A model generated the notes under the pieces. It made no database searches. It was not told where the DNA came from and worked only from the letters and a program-made list of their open reading frames with translations. Positions 49,397-64,000 of a stretch of 64,000 nt of DNA are shown piece by piece (position 1 is the stretch's first letter; every line of letters starts with the position of its first letter). The translations under genes were made by a program, and so were the position numbers. The stretch comes from Boswellia sacra (Eukaryota; Streptophyta; Magnoliopsida; Sapindales; Burseraceae): the NCBI GenBank assembly GCA_013180625.2, contig SNVD02009519.1, positions 2,632,501 through 2,696,500 of the forward strand. Direction: 5' to 3'.

Positions 49397-50060
49397 GTGA
49401 GGTTTCTTCCATTATTTGATTCCGGGCAGTTGCTCCTTTCCTCAGAAAAATTTATTCCCAAGAGTTGCGTCTCCGCCCTACCGCGTGACTTTTATTCCAC
49501 GGAAGGACCCGCACATGACCCCACATGCCAAAAAAGTCAAAAGATTCTCTCCCCTCTTGCGCCAATAGCATCAGCGCCTTGCACGTTACACATCAGACGC
49601 AAGCAGAGTTGTACTCCACCAATTCTCAACGGCTCAGATCAACCCACGAACGAAGTTGTAACAGACAGGATCCTGCCACCTTCCCTTGCCCCTTTCGGCT
49701 TTACAGATCCGACAAAGCCGTTATGCATGTTGAAGTCCATTGATAGGGACGGACCGTCCCAAAAGTCAGTCTACTGCCTAGCCCACTCCAACCCTTACAT
49801 TTCTCAAATTTCCCATTTAAAACGAAACCATAACCTTCTCAACCATCTAAATAGGCACAACCCATCCCACGGGTCAACCTTGAGAACAACCGTAAAATAT
49901 ATATATACAAGGACAAGTTTAGGCGTTTCTAAAAAATTCTTCAAAAGCCTTCCTCTTCCATTCATAAATTTAACAAAATTTAAAATTCTTTTCTATTGAT
50001 TTGGGGAAGTATTTAGTACAAACCCTAAACATTAGGAAAAAAAAAAATTTCTAGCCACAT
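49397..50060 (+). promoter_or_regulatory. Promoter-like region without a recognisable gene
   Basis: GC-richer than its surroundings, with CGCCAATAGC (CCAAT-like) near 49560 and a clear TATA box, AAATATATATATACAAG, near 49895. A leader-like stretch follows. Downstream only a 24-codon frame (ATG 50059) is found before the 3' end of the prolyl-tRNA synthetase gene on the other strand. The region is also open for 200 codons in one plus frame, but that translation shows no domain and is Pro/Ser-rich. It may be an orphan promoter, a noncoding RNA start or a gene relic. Confidence 0.35.
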
Positions 50061-50572
50061 GGTTCCGACTGAATTTAACCTAGAACTGTACCTGTATTAT
50101 CTACAATATGAAAAAAGGAAAATAAAATAGGGATATAAGCGTGAATACCATCAATAAAACAATGGCTGAAAATATGAAACACAACTTCGAGCACATATAT
50201 GTGCACATACAATCTTCAGTGGCCTAGAACGGAACTGAATTTACATGTATGGTGAGAAATCTCCTAGTAGAGAACATAAACTGCACCAAAAAGAATTGAT
50301 ATACAAGTCTTAATCATGTATGCTCTTTATACTACCAGGCTTTAACAATACTTACCTTCTTCTAGCAACCCTCCGATCCTGTGAACGTGAGGTTGGTGAA
50401 AAACACTGATAAAATCACCAGGCTTCACCATCCATAATAATACATAAAGAATACAGTGCTTCAGTAAATGTAATTAACATTATTACTTCCAAGGAAAAGA
50501 AGAAACCTTAAAAAATTTTGCTATAGGTAAGAAGTAACTGCTACAACAAAAGCTGTAATTTGGATGACTGAC

Positions 50573-55445
<4,873 letters not shown>

Positions 55446-55596
55446 TCACACAGACTTCTGCTGCCAGTTAGTACAACAACAGTCGATGAATGAAGAAGAT
55501 GAGGTTTCCACATGGGTTTCTGTGTGGTGTGCACATAGCTTGCAATGGTTCTCCGGGTTTTTTAACCGTTGGATTGTTATAATCTATTTTCGTTTT

Positions 55597-55638
55597 TGGG
55601 CCTTTGGGCCTGATACATACGTGTTGCCATTTTGGGCC
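55597..55638. promoter_or_regulatory. Three TGGGCC site-II elements upstream of OVA6
   Basis: TGGGCC occurs at 55597-55602, 55605-55610 and 55633-55638, about 160-200 bp before the OVA6 start codon. Clusters of TGGGCC/Y mark promoters of plant translation and organelle genes and are bound by TCP factors. The fit with an organellar synthetase gene is good; direct regulation is inferred. Confidence 0.6.
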
Positions 55639-55716
55639 TAGTTCGTTTTATCATCGTGTGGCCTTGAACGGGGGTTCAGTATTCACTATGAATAAAACTT
55701 AAAGAGCATTTTATTG

Positions 55717-56627
55717 AAGGGCAAAGATCACTGGGCCCCCCATTATTTGCCAAAATGGCCTACCTATGCCGATTTTTCAAGAATTATCACAAAACCCCGG
55801 TCATTAATAATTTTCTATTAAAATAAACTGATACTATTCTAATACCTTTTATGTATTTATCTCTGAAGTAAGATATCATATTTACTTTTTTATCTTTTAA
55901 AATTTTAAAAAATTTTGAAATTGTTAGGATTCCAACCTGGTGTCTATAGCTTATTAAATATATACTCTACAACCAAGTTAAAGAGATAGCTTGATTTTAA
56001 GTTAACAAAAAAAAAGTTATTTAACTTGGAATAAAATAATTTGATTTCTTTCCAATTTCTTTCTTTTCTTTTTTTTTAAGAAAATCAATTAGAAAATGGA
56101 AACCTAATCAAATTAATATATATATCTCTATTTGATATAGATTTTATTTTTTTCATTTTGATATAGATTTTATTTTTTATTTAGATTATGTTTCTATAGA
56201 AAGGAACAAATAATTTTGGTTAGGATTGTGTTATTGAGATTTGACTTTGATTGCAATTAGGTATTATTAGCATTTAGTTTAGTCGTAGTTAGTTGTTTTG
56301 GTGAATGAGTCATTACTTTATTCAAATAGATTAAATAAATTTTTAATTCATAGAAAATTGAATTATTCATTTGGTTTGGTGGTAAAGCTCATGCTTTGTA
56401 ACTTATAAAAGGGCAAAGATTAAAATTTAAAAAAATAAAAGGGCAAAAATAAAAGGAAAAATATGATATTTCACTTGAGAAATAAGGGCATAAATGGTAT
56501 TATAATATTATCAATTTATTTTAATAAAAAATTATTAATGGTTGGGGGCTTTGTGATGATTATTAAAAAATCGGGGCGGGCAAGATCTTTTGGCAAATGA
56601 TGGGGCGTTAACAACGATCGCCCTTTG
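55717..56627. mobile_element. Long-TIR element with tRNA-like modules in its arms
   Basis: A ~910-bp element whose arms align for about 200 bp. Left AAGGGC..CCATTATTTGCCAAAA and ATTAATAATTTTCTATTAAA pair with right TTTTGGCAAATGATGG and TTTAATAAAAAATTATTAAT. Inside the left arm, on the minus strand, 55923-55980 reads like a degenerate tRNA gene: A-box-like TTGGTTGTAGAGT and B-box-like GGTTGGAATCC. The right arm has TTTGGTTTGGTGGTAAAGC near 56371 in the opposite orientation. No transposase is present. It is a Mutator-like or foldback element. Confidence 0.7.
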
Positions 56628-57356
56628 TTAAATGTTAAATCATAAACACACTTTCGCTGACGAGCATATTTCATTATTTTGTAATATTCTTCTTATATTA
56701 GAAGTGTTTTTATTGAAGTGCTTATTCAATGAGTTATGATTCAAAAGCCATTATCAAATCCACCCAAGAATATTTTGATTTATTTGTCATCACATATTCC
56801 TGGACAACAACTTTTGACTTGTGTTATCAAAAACCCACTTTTTCTTCTTTGGCTAATAAGTTTTAAGCATTTCCTCAAATGTTCTTTAATAATTATATGG
56901 AACTCTTATCTCAATCGAATCTTTAAGAATATTTTTGCTCCAGTGGCTGTAAAATAACAATGAACAGATTTCTTTTTTTGGGAAAGAACTGCACAATGCA
57001 CATGACAATCACCGCATGAAACCCAGAATCAAGAGTAGCTAGCGCCGGTTAATATTTACCACAGAGAAAATTTCTTGTTCAAAACCACAAGAGAACTTGA
57101 TTGTTGCACAGCCATCCCGTTGCTGGCAAATAACTGCCTATTAATGTAGACAAGGATGATGAGAAGTGCTAACACAAAAGAGTTCCTAGTTCAAACCAAA
57201 TACAACTGCAGCGCTAAAGTTTCCTTGCTGGCAAGACAAGTTCGAACTCTAAATCTAACCTAAAAGGTAAACAAAGATATAAATGTTTGCCTGTTTTACA
57301 TTCCATGCAATAGAAGGGACATTAATGCAAGTGAAAAGTCAATATTGCTTGGCAAT
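56628..57356. other. 3' flank of the PATRONUS-like gene
   Basis: No additional gene is visible. The sequence up to 57000 is AT-rich; 57000-57356 is probably the 3' UTR of the minus-strand securin-like gene. Confidence 0.45.
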
Positions 57357-58409
57357 TTATGGTGTTTTGATCAACATAAAGCTGGCATCCTCCTCCCACT
57401 GCATAAGGAGAGTTGCAGAATCAAACTCATAGAGATCCTTTTTTTTCTGAGGTGATTGAAAATCGGCAAACTGAGGTTCCATGATCTCTTCCAAGTCTAA
57501 GTACCTTGGAGGACTTGCAGGCTGATTCTGAAACATTTAAAAAGAGTCAATTGATAAACCACAAAATCAGTAGCTTCTGATCTGAAACAACAAAGAACAA
57601 CCAACATGGAATGAAAACTTTCGAAAAGGAAAAATTCAAACTGACCCTCGATTTATCTAAAATTGGGGAAGACTCCTTGGGAAAATCTACAACAAAAAGA
57701 GCAAACGAATGAAAATTCATTGTCTACACACCAAATTGCACAAAAATTGACATTGAAAGTATTTGTCAAGATTGTTTACCACCATAAAAGATATATAAAT
57801 GTTTGTTAAATCTTACCATTATGTAACCCTATTATTCTCATGAAATCATCTAAATCAATAGCTTTCTGTGCTTTGATACATTCGTCATGGTTGTGCAAAA
57901 ACCGTTCCTCCCCAATGGCACTAAAATGTTCCTCTGCAGCATCACCCAGTTTTTCTTTCAGATTCTTTTTTGAGGCCTCGCGAAGATGGGGCTTTCCTGA
58001 ATTTGAAATGTCAGACAGTGCTTTCCTGTTGCTTGTCTTTAGTTTCTTAGGTGCTATAGAGAGAATTTTCTTCTTGCTTCCATCAAAAGTAATTTTACAG
58101 GCACCAGTGTCCTTGTTAGTAATAGAGGAATTATGCTTCTTTAAGGACTGGTTTGGAGTAGGCTTCACTGAATTTGATAAATCACCAAGTGGCTTCCGTC
58201 CACTTTGCACTCCTTTCCTTGGTGCTTTAGAGACGGTGGTTTTCCCGGCAGCAGAAGCTGTTGAATGATATTATAAAAGTAAGAAGGCAAGAGTCTTGAA
58301 AAGTGATGAAAAATCATATTAAGAATCAAATAGAAAACATAGGTAGAGTACCATTGTAGTGAATGTTCAAATTCTGATCATGACTCAAGCTACCAACACG
58401 TGACGCCAT
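57357..58409 (-). CDS. PATRONUS-like securin (APC/C substrate)
   Basis: Four exons: 58409-58352, 58257-57817, 57686-57646 and 57527-57357, giving 236 residues in frame. Two destruction boxes of RxxLxxxxN form are visible, RKPLGDLSN (40-48) and RKALSDISN (97-105), in a Lys/Ser-rich N-terminal half. Residues 137-147, ERFLHNHDECI, match the conserved block of the PATRONUS (PANS1/PANS2) family. The C-terminal half is acidic, ending WEEDASFMLIKTP. Family knowledge: PATRONUS proteins are plant securins that protect centromeric cohesion by inhibiting separase until the APC/C removes them. A 5' UTR intron runs from 59392 to 58444 (donor GTAAGTT), placing the promoter near 59.5 kb. Assignment rests on two short motifs and overall composition. 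Confidence 0.72.
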
Positions 58410-59519
58410 TGATGTTATTTGGAAGAAATTTCAAATCAATATTCTGCATAGGGAGAAGATGATATACAGCAATACATAAGAATTGAAGAACAGAAAAAGT
58501 AAAGCAAACATAACTCATCTGAAGTTCAAATTTTTAATACAGAATTGAAAGAAAAAGGGAACCTCAAACAAATCAACAGTATAAAATGCATCCTCAAACA
58601 CCGCTAACAAAAGTTTGTTTTGCTAGAATGCAATTGGAAATAATATTACAAATCCTATACATCTCTTCGTGACAACTCACACAAAATACCTTCGCCCCAA
58701 TCTCTCACGATCCTTACTACATTAATATTGAAGGATAAAACTATTATTGAGGCTATACCTACTAGCTCATTGGAGTATAAGACTGACATTAAACCCCACA
58801 TCTATGAGCTTAAGCTTTTAGATAAAGTGGCAAATCTAACAAAAGTTTTATTTCGCGCTCACATCACACCCAATTCGGCATTCTCAGTTTCTCTGGTTTC
58901 TAATCAAATAAGATCATTTGAAACAGTGTAACAACAAGAAAATAAAGTTAAACTCATTCATACTGTAAGTCAAATTTGTTTCTCTAAACCTCAACAAAAC
59001 CTTCACGATGTTCACTGCCAGAAGCAGCCTCAGAACCCCAGTCCATACTCCATACACACTTTTTTTATAAATCCCCACAAATGGATTTCCAAATTGCATA
59101 AATAGCCCCGGAAACCCTTAGAAAGAAACATGAAGAGAAAGATTAACAAAATCCAAAGCTTTCAAAGCATAATCCCTCAAAGATTGTCTGGAACCTTGGA
59201 TTTTCAAATCACACTACTTATCGTCTCCCTTCTATTCTATTCCCTTTAAAAAAAATTCAAAAACCCTAATCGGCTTTACCCTTGAACACTAAACAACGAG
59301 AATCCATTAATTTCTAAATTTTTTCTCGGAAACCGAACAGAGTAGGAAATAAATTTCGCGTTATAAGATAAAGGATTTGAAAGAGAACTTACAAATGAAT
59401 CTTTTGACAGACAGGTATTCTCACTCTTTATATCTTCACTACTTCAATTTTCAGAATTTATTGGCTTTCTTGCGCACAGCAATGGTTTCTTTTCTCTAAG
59501 TTCTGAAAATGGGCTCCTC

Positions 59520-59569
59520 AACGGTCGCTCTTCTATCTATTGAGGGCTGGGCGGTGGGGGTTCCAACGG
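59520..59569. promoter_or_regulatory. Two AACGG (MSA-like) elements near the securin promoter
   Basis: AACGG cores lie at 59520-59524 and 59565-59569, the second as TCCAACGGTAA, one base from the mitosis-specific activator consensus YCYAACGGYYA. They sit just upstream of the untranslated first exon of the PATRONUS-like gene. MSA elements bind three-repeat MYB factors in G2/M-expressed plant genes. This fits a securin, but regulation is inferred. Confidence 0.5.
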
Positions 59570-59599
59570 TAACATTATGGTAAAATATCATTGAAATCC

Positions 59600-61348
59600 T
59601 TATATTTGATAGAAATTAAACAGACCCCGGCTTCCCTCGTAACAACGTAGCAATGTAACATGACCCTTATTATTAAAAACAAAAAACAAATAAATAAATC
59701 ATAGGCATAAAGACATTTTTTTTTCTTTTAATGTACTTTAAAATAATGAGAATTTAGAAAATTTAGAAAATAATAATGTTTTAAAAATGTTTTCATTTTA
59801 TCTTCACTTCATATAAGATAAGTCATTTAATTTCACATGTGAAATTATTTTAGTTTATTATATTTTATAAGTTAATAGTTTCATAAAGTCATTTAATAAA
59901 ATTATTTAATTTTATTAAAACTTTTTCATAAGCATGAGTTTTTTTTTAAATTTGAATATTATAAAAATTTACAGTTTATAAACTACATTTACATATTCAA
60001 ATTTTTTTAACATTTTCGAAGTCATCAACTACTTCCTATTATTAACCATTCAACCAAGTCATTTGCTAACCAAAAAACAATAATTATAAAATTGTGAAAT
60101 AATAAGTTTGATACTCTTATTATCAAATTTCTTTCAAGTCATTTTCACCTCTCTCTTCTTTAGAAAATATACTGACAACATTCTTTGATGAGGGCCATTT
60201 TTTTAAAAGGTTAAGAGAACATTGACTATATTCTATGTTTTCTTTTTACGTGAAGTAAGACCAAATACAACATTGCTTAACAAAAATAATCTAAAAAATA
60301 TGTTTTTATTTACTTTCACCAACATTACAAGGTACCAATTAAAATTATCACAATAGCAATTAATTTCTATATTCAAATTGAAAAAGTCTTCTTCACAAGA
60401 AAATTGGGCAACCTAATGTGGCAGCACCACGAAGCTGTAATAGAAGTTTAGTTGTTATATCAATAAATAGAAATACACTAAAGTTCTACTTGGTTCACTA
60501 CCAACTTATATGTTGTGCCGCCTTGTGATTGGTTATCAGGGAAGAAAGTTTGTCATCACATAAGCTTACACTTCAACATTCATTCAACAAACATCCGAAA
60601 GCATTGTAGCCAGTTGGCTGGCCACTATTGAGTTAATAATTAATAAATGCTAATTATGTCTTAAACAATCTTAATTATTGACTTAATAAACATCTATAGC
60701 ATCAAAGAGTACATCAAATTTATTGCAGTAAATTTTACACAAGTTCGGTAAAATTATACCTGACTGCATCAACTCTGAATACAAACTTTATAAGTAAAAT
60801 AGTATTCTACATTATCAGACTTCTGGATATACAAGTATAACGTCATTCTACAACAAAATTATATGCCTCATTTTTCATACATTCAATAGATATTTTTTGA
60901 ATACATGAATGGAGTGGTTCATGTGATACACCTGTTTTTGTATTGTATTCAATCTCAGAAGAAGTTAGATCACAAGATTTGATTGATTTGTTATTGAAAT
61001 CTGAGAAACCACAACAACCAAAAATTCTGTTTTTGTGGTATCTTTTGCTGTGAGTTAATGCAATTCATGCCATACAGGTGACCTTTTATATACATTTTTA
61101 TTTTCTTGAAACTGAAGGCCACTTTATCACGCAAAAGTTAAATTAAAGCACAACTGACAGCACATTAAGCACAATATGAAATTGATGGTGATGCCCCCGT
61201 TGACTTTCTTCCCCTCTAAACTTCATTTCAAAAAACCAATTCCTGCTTTGATATATTTAACAAGAAGTATAAAAAAAAAGTTTAGCTTTTGTGGGAGAAT
61301 TATATTTGTTCCTCAAGAAGTCGACAAAATTCCTTTAGTATGGGATTT
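59600..61348. other. Gene-poor AT-rich region
   Basis: No gene with recognisable domains. 59690-60300 is AT-rich DNA with homopolymer runs; 60400-61150 is slightly richer but shows no coding signature. I see no clear repeat structure. Confidence 0.4.
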
Positions 61349-61600
61349 TGTTACGGTACAGCTATTATACCCATATAACAACGGTACATTTTATGTAAAA
61401 ATAGTAAACATATAATGAATAAATAATTTATGTAAAAAAAATCGTAAATATAAAACATATAAAAGTTATAAATACGATTTTTTCACTCGATTACGATTTT
61501 TAAATATATGTTTACGATTTTTTAAATATATGTTTATAATTTTTATATACTACAATAAGGTTGCTGCATAGGTACAGCAGCTGCACTGTAGCATAATTCT
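61349..61600. mobile_element. MITE-like inverted-repeat element
   Basis: The left end, TACGGTACAGCTATTATACC, is inversely related to the right end, GGTACAGCAGCTGCACTGTA. The interior holds repeated TACGATTTTT and AAATATATGTTTA words and is strongly AT-rich, akin to the elements at 1-112 and 32345-32545. Target duplications could not be fixed. Confidence 0.5.
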
Positions 61601-64000
61601 TTAGTATATGATATATTTTATTCAAAATAATATAAATATCCGAGATCACATTTATTTAATTGAAGAATTGAAAACTTCGTAACCCAATTTAAAATATTAT
61701 TAATAACGAGGTAAAATATGACTGCAAATATCAATATTTTTTATCTAAAGTTATATATAAGAGTTTATTTTATATAGTTAAATCACATAACACATCATCT
61801 TATTGATTGTATGATGTTCATAAATGATTAAATATTTTTATGATATTTATTAAAAAATTGTCAAATACACATTTTAAATGTTTCATTGAAAGAATGTATC
61901 TTATGAGTATTTTTATAGAAAATGTTTTGAAAGTCTTATCGGTTTGAATTTTCTTTTTTATTCTGTAATAGCATTTTCGACACGCATAAAATGATGCCCA
62001 AAAGTTTATTCCGTCATGGTGATTATCTCACAAAAAAAAAAATTATCGATTTGTCAAAATTCAAAAAGAGAATTTAGAAGAAGAACAAGAGAAGCAAATG
62101 GGTATTCGCTAACAATGTTAGCATTGCATTTGAAAGAAAGAAAATGTTTTGACTTTGCACTTCAATCACAATACAAGTTTCTTTTTGGTTATGAAATAAG
62201 TTTTCTTATATTGCTTTTAGGTGACATTGTTGTGATACTCTATTCAACCCATCAAATCCAACATTGTCCTCACCCTTCCCCGCTTCGTTATTCATTTTTT
62301 CTTCTTGTTGGATCCACACTCATTATTAACTACACTTCTCTCTCCCTCATTTACATCATTTACTTACCATACCAATCTAATCTCCCTCCGCAATATTCCA
62401 ATCAATTCTCATCATTACTTAACATTCATTTTTTTAAGTTTAAGATTCTTACACTATTGGATGGGATGGTCTTTGTATATCTTTACCTTTACATAAAGTT
62501 CGAGTTAAGATTTCAAAAACTATATAATATCCCTCAAATACTATTTGTTTCATTATAAAAATCATTTTAACATTATATTTGATAAACTTTAATTAATAAA
62601 TTTCTTATTGCATACAAATAATGCTAGATTTAACATCTTTATACAATAGTAACTTTATAACATAAAGTGGTAATCTAATTATAGACTATCACATCAGATT
62701 GTAGAGTTACGATTGTGTAAAGATTGTAAGTTTTACTTACATAAACCTTCAGTCATAATACAATTTTTAAATGATATTACATCGTTTTTAAAATGTTAAC
62801 ATGTACTGTAAACACCAGTAGAGCTACTACTTAGTCACAGTATATTCAAATATAAATAAAATCAACAGAATATTCATATTTATTTTTCATCTATCTTTAT
62901 ATGTTTTGGATAATATGTTATATTTTCCTTTGAAAAGGGTGTTGAGATATTTTCTATTTTTAGGTATCCAACAATAACTGTTTACCCATCTGCCATGAAT
63001 CCATGATGGTGAGTAAATCCTTCCATATCCATCTCTACCTTTATTATTGTGCATTTATTATTTACTATTTATTATTAGTCTCCTCACCATACGTATCATT
63101 GATATCGTTAGTTAATGTTACGTGCGATGATAATATCTATATTATTCTACATATACTAAATTAAATTTCATAAGTTTTTGGGTGTTGATATTTTCATTAA
63201 CAATTAATTTATTTATCCGTTAGTTGATAAGCATTAAGAAGAGAAAATGATTGATGAAGACGGTAAGATCAATTGTTAATGTGCTAGATAAACCAAATTA
63301 TTGGGAAAACAACATATTGGCAATCACCATCTTTAGCTTATAAAAAGTTTGTTCATTTTCATTTTATATCTTTACTTTTTTTTATAAATAATTTTGTGTT
63401 TTTGCTCTTGTTGGGCATCAGAAGTTTTAGGTTTTCATGACATCTCATCATGCAGTTCTAACCTAATTAAAAAGAGAAATGTATAATTAACAATACATTA
63501 TTTATTCATTCTCTTTTTAACACCTGTGACTTCTTTTCGTGTCATATAGTAATCCTCCAAGTGAAGTCATACATTAATCCTCATTGTGAATGTGATGTAT
63601 CTTTATTTTATTTTTTTAATTCATATAAAAATTGGAGAAATAACACGAAAATAAGCAAGTTATAGGCAAAAGTTTAAAGGAGTAATTGATCAAGTGTTAG
63701 TAATATTTCTCATTACTTGTGTTAGATTTCTCACTTGAATTAGGTGAGTGAAAAAAATGATTATAATTGATAATTAACAAATAAAATGTAATGAATAAAT
63801 AAATCCTATAAACATCACTTATAAAGCTAAGACAGTAATAATCATATCAAGATAACATAAGATTCTTAAGATTCTCGATAACTCAAGAAAGTTTGCATCA
63901 AAAGAGGATTTATATTCGATCAGTCATAACCTTTACTTTTAACTATTCGACTGTTATTTAAAAAGTAAGATAATATTCATTTTAAGCTATTTAATAACTG
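61601..64000. other. Gene-poor AT-rich region to the window end
   Basis: No supported gene. The plus frame at 62016-62558 has 180 codons but is Leu/Ile/Tyr-rich through AT composition, has no domain and no splice or promoter context, so I do not call it a gene. A CT-rich stretch lies at 62250-62420. Confidence 0.4.

Noticed and set aside
49397..49999. 200-codon plus-strand open frame
   Set aside because: The frame runs through a promoter-like region including its TATA box; the translation shows no domain.
62016..62558. 180-codon plus-strand open frame
   Set aside because: AT-driven hydrophobic composition, no domain, no splice or promoter context; likely chance.

Overview
The window is nuclear DNA of a flowering plant, most probably a eudicot. 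Genes are split by GT-AG introns, the intergenic DNA is AT-rich, short TIR elements and microsatellites are common, and every recognisable gene has a plant-type homologue. I cannot name the species from the sequence.

Layout, left to right. 1-4.5 kb is gene-poor and holds an hAT-type MITE with a perfect 8-bp target duplication (505-1008) and other repeat debris. 4.6-7.1 kb (+) encodes an RBM18-like single-RRM protein. 7.6-14.9 kb (+) holds two tandem DUF819 (YjcL-like) multi-pass membrane proteins with probable plastid transit peptides; the second copy has a frameshift in exon 4. 16.4-42.3 kb (+) is a tandem array of four ferric-chelate reductase (FRO) copies: FRO-a (intact), FRO-b (a decayed pseudogene with two ~0.9-kb TIR insertions in introns), FRO-c (intact) and FRO-d (intact, most diverged). 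Between FRO-b and FRO-c lie two FRO-type promoter units with no gene behind them. 43.4-48.2 kb (-) encodes a large acidic protein with an Arg/Ser-rich tail. 50.6-55.4 kb (-) encodes an organellar-type prolyl-tRNA synthetase (OVA6). 57.4-58.4 kb (-) encodes a small PATRONUS-like securin with two D-boxes. 59.6-64 kb is gene-poor.

How the genes relate. The FRO proteins are plasma-membrane b-type-haem flavoproteins that reduce Fe(III)-chelates. Their promoters share a repeated module with a G-box/E-box (CACGTG or CANNTG), the type of site bound by iron-deficiency bHLH factors. The other genes are housekeeping genes with no evident functional tie to the array. From memory, the gene content combines two Arabidopsis chromosome 5 neighbourhoods (AT5G23980-24000: FRO4, FRO5, DUF819; and AT5G52520-52545: OVA6, a dentin sialophosphoprotein-like gene, DUF819, an RRM protein). 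That suggests this window preserves an ancestral order that was split after duplication in Arabidopsis.

I see no CRISPR, prophage or prokaryotic-type system and no clearly novel machinery. The most interesting signals are the orphan FRO promoter units, the decayed FRO copy, an exact 3 x 96-bp array starting right after its stop codon, the DUF819 frameshift, and a long-TIR element whose arms carry tRNA-like modules.
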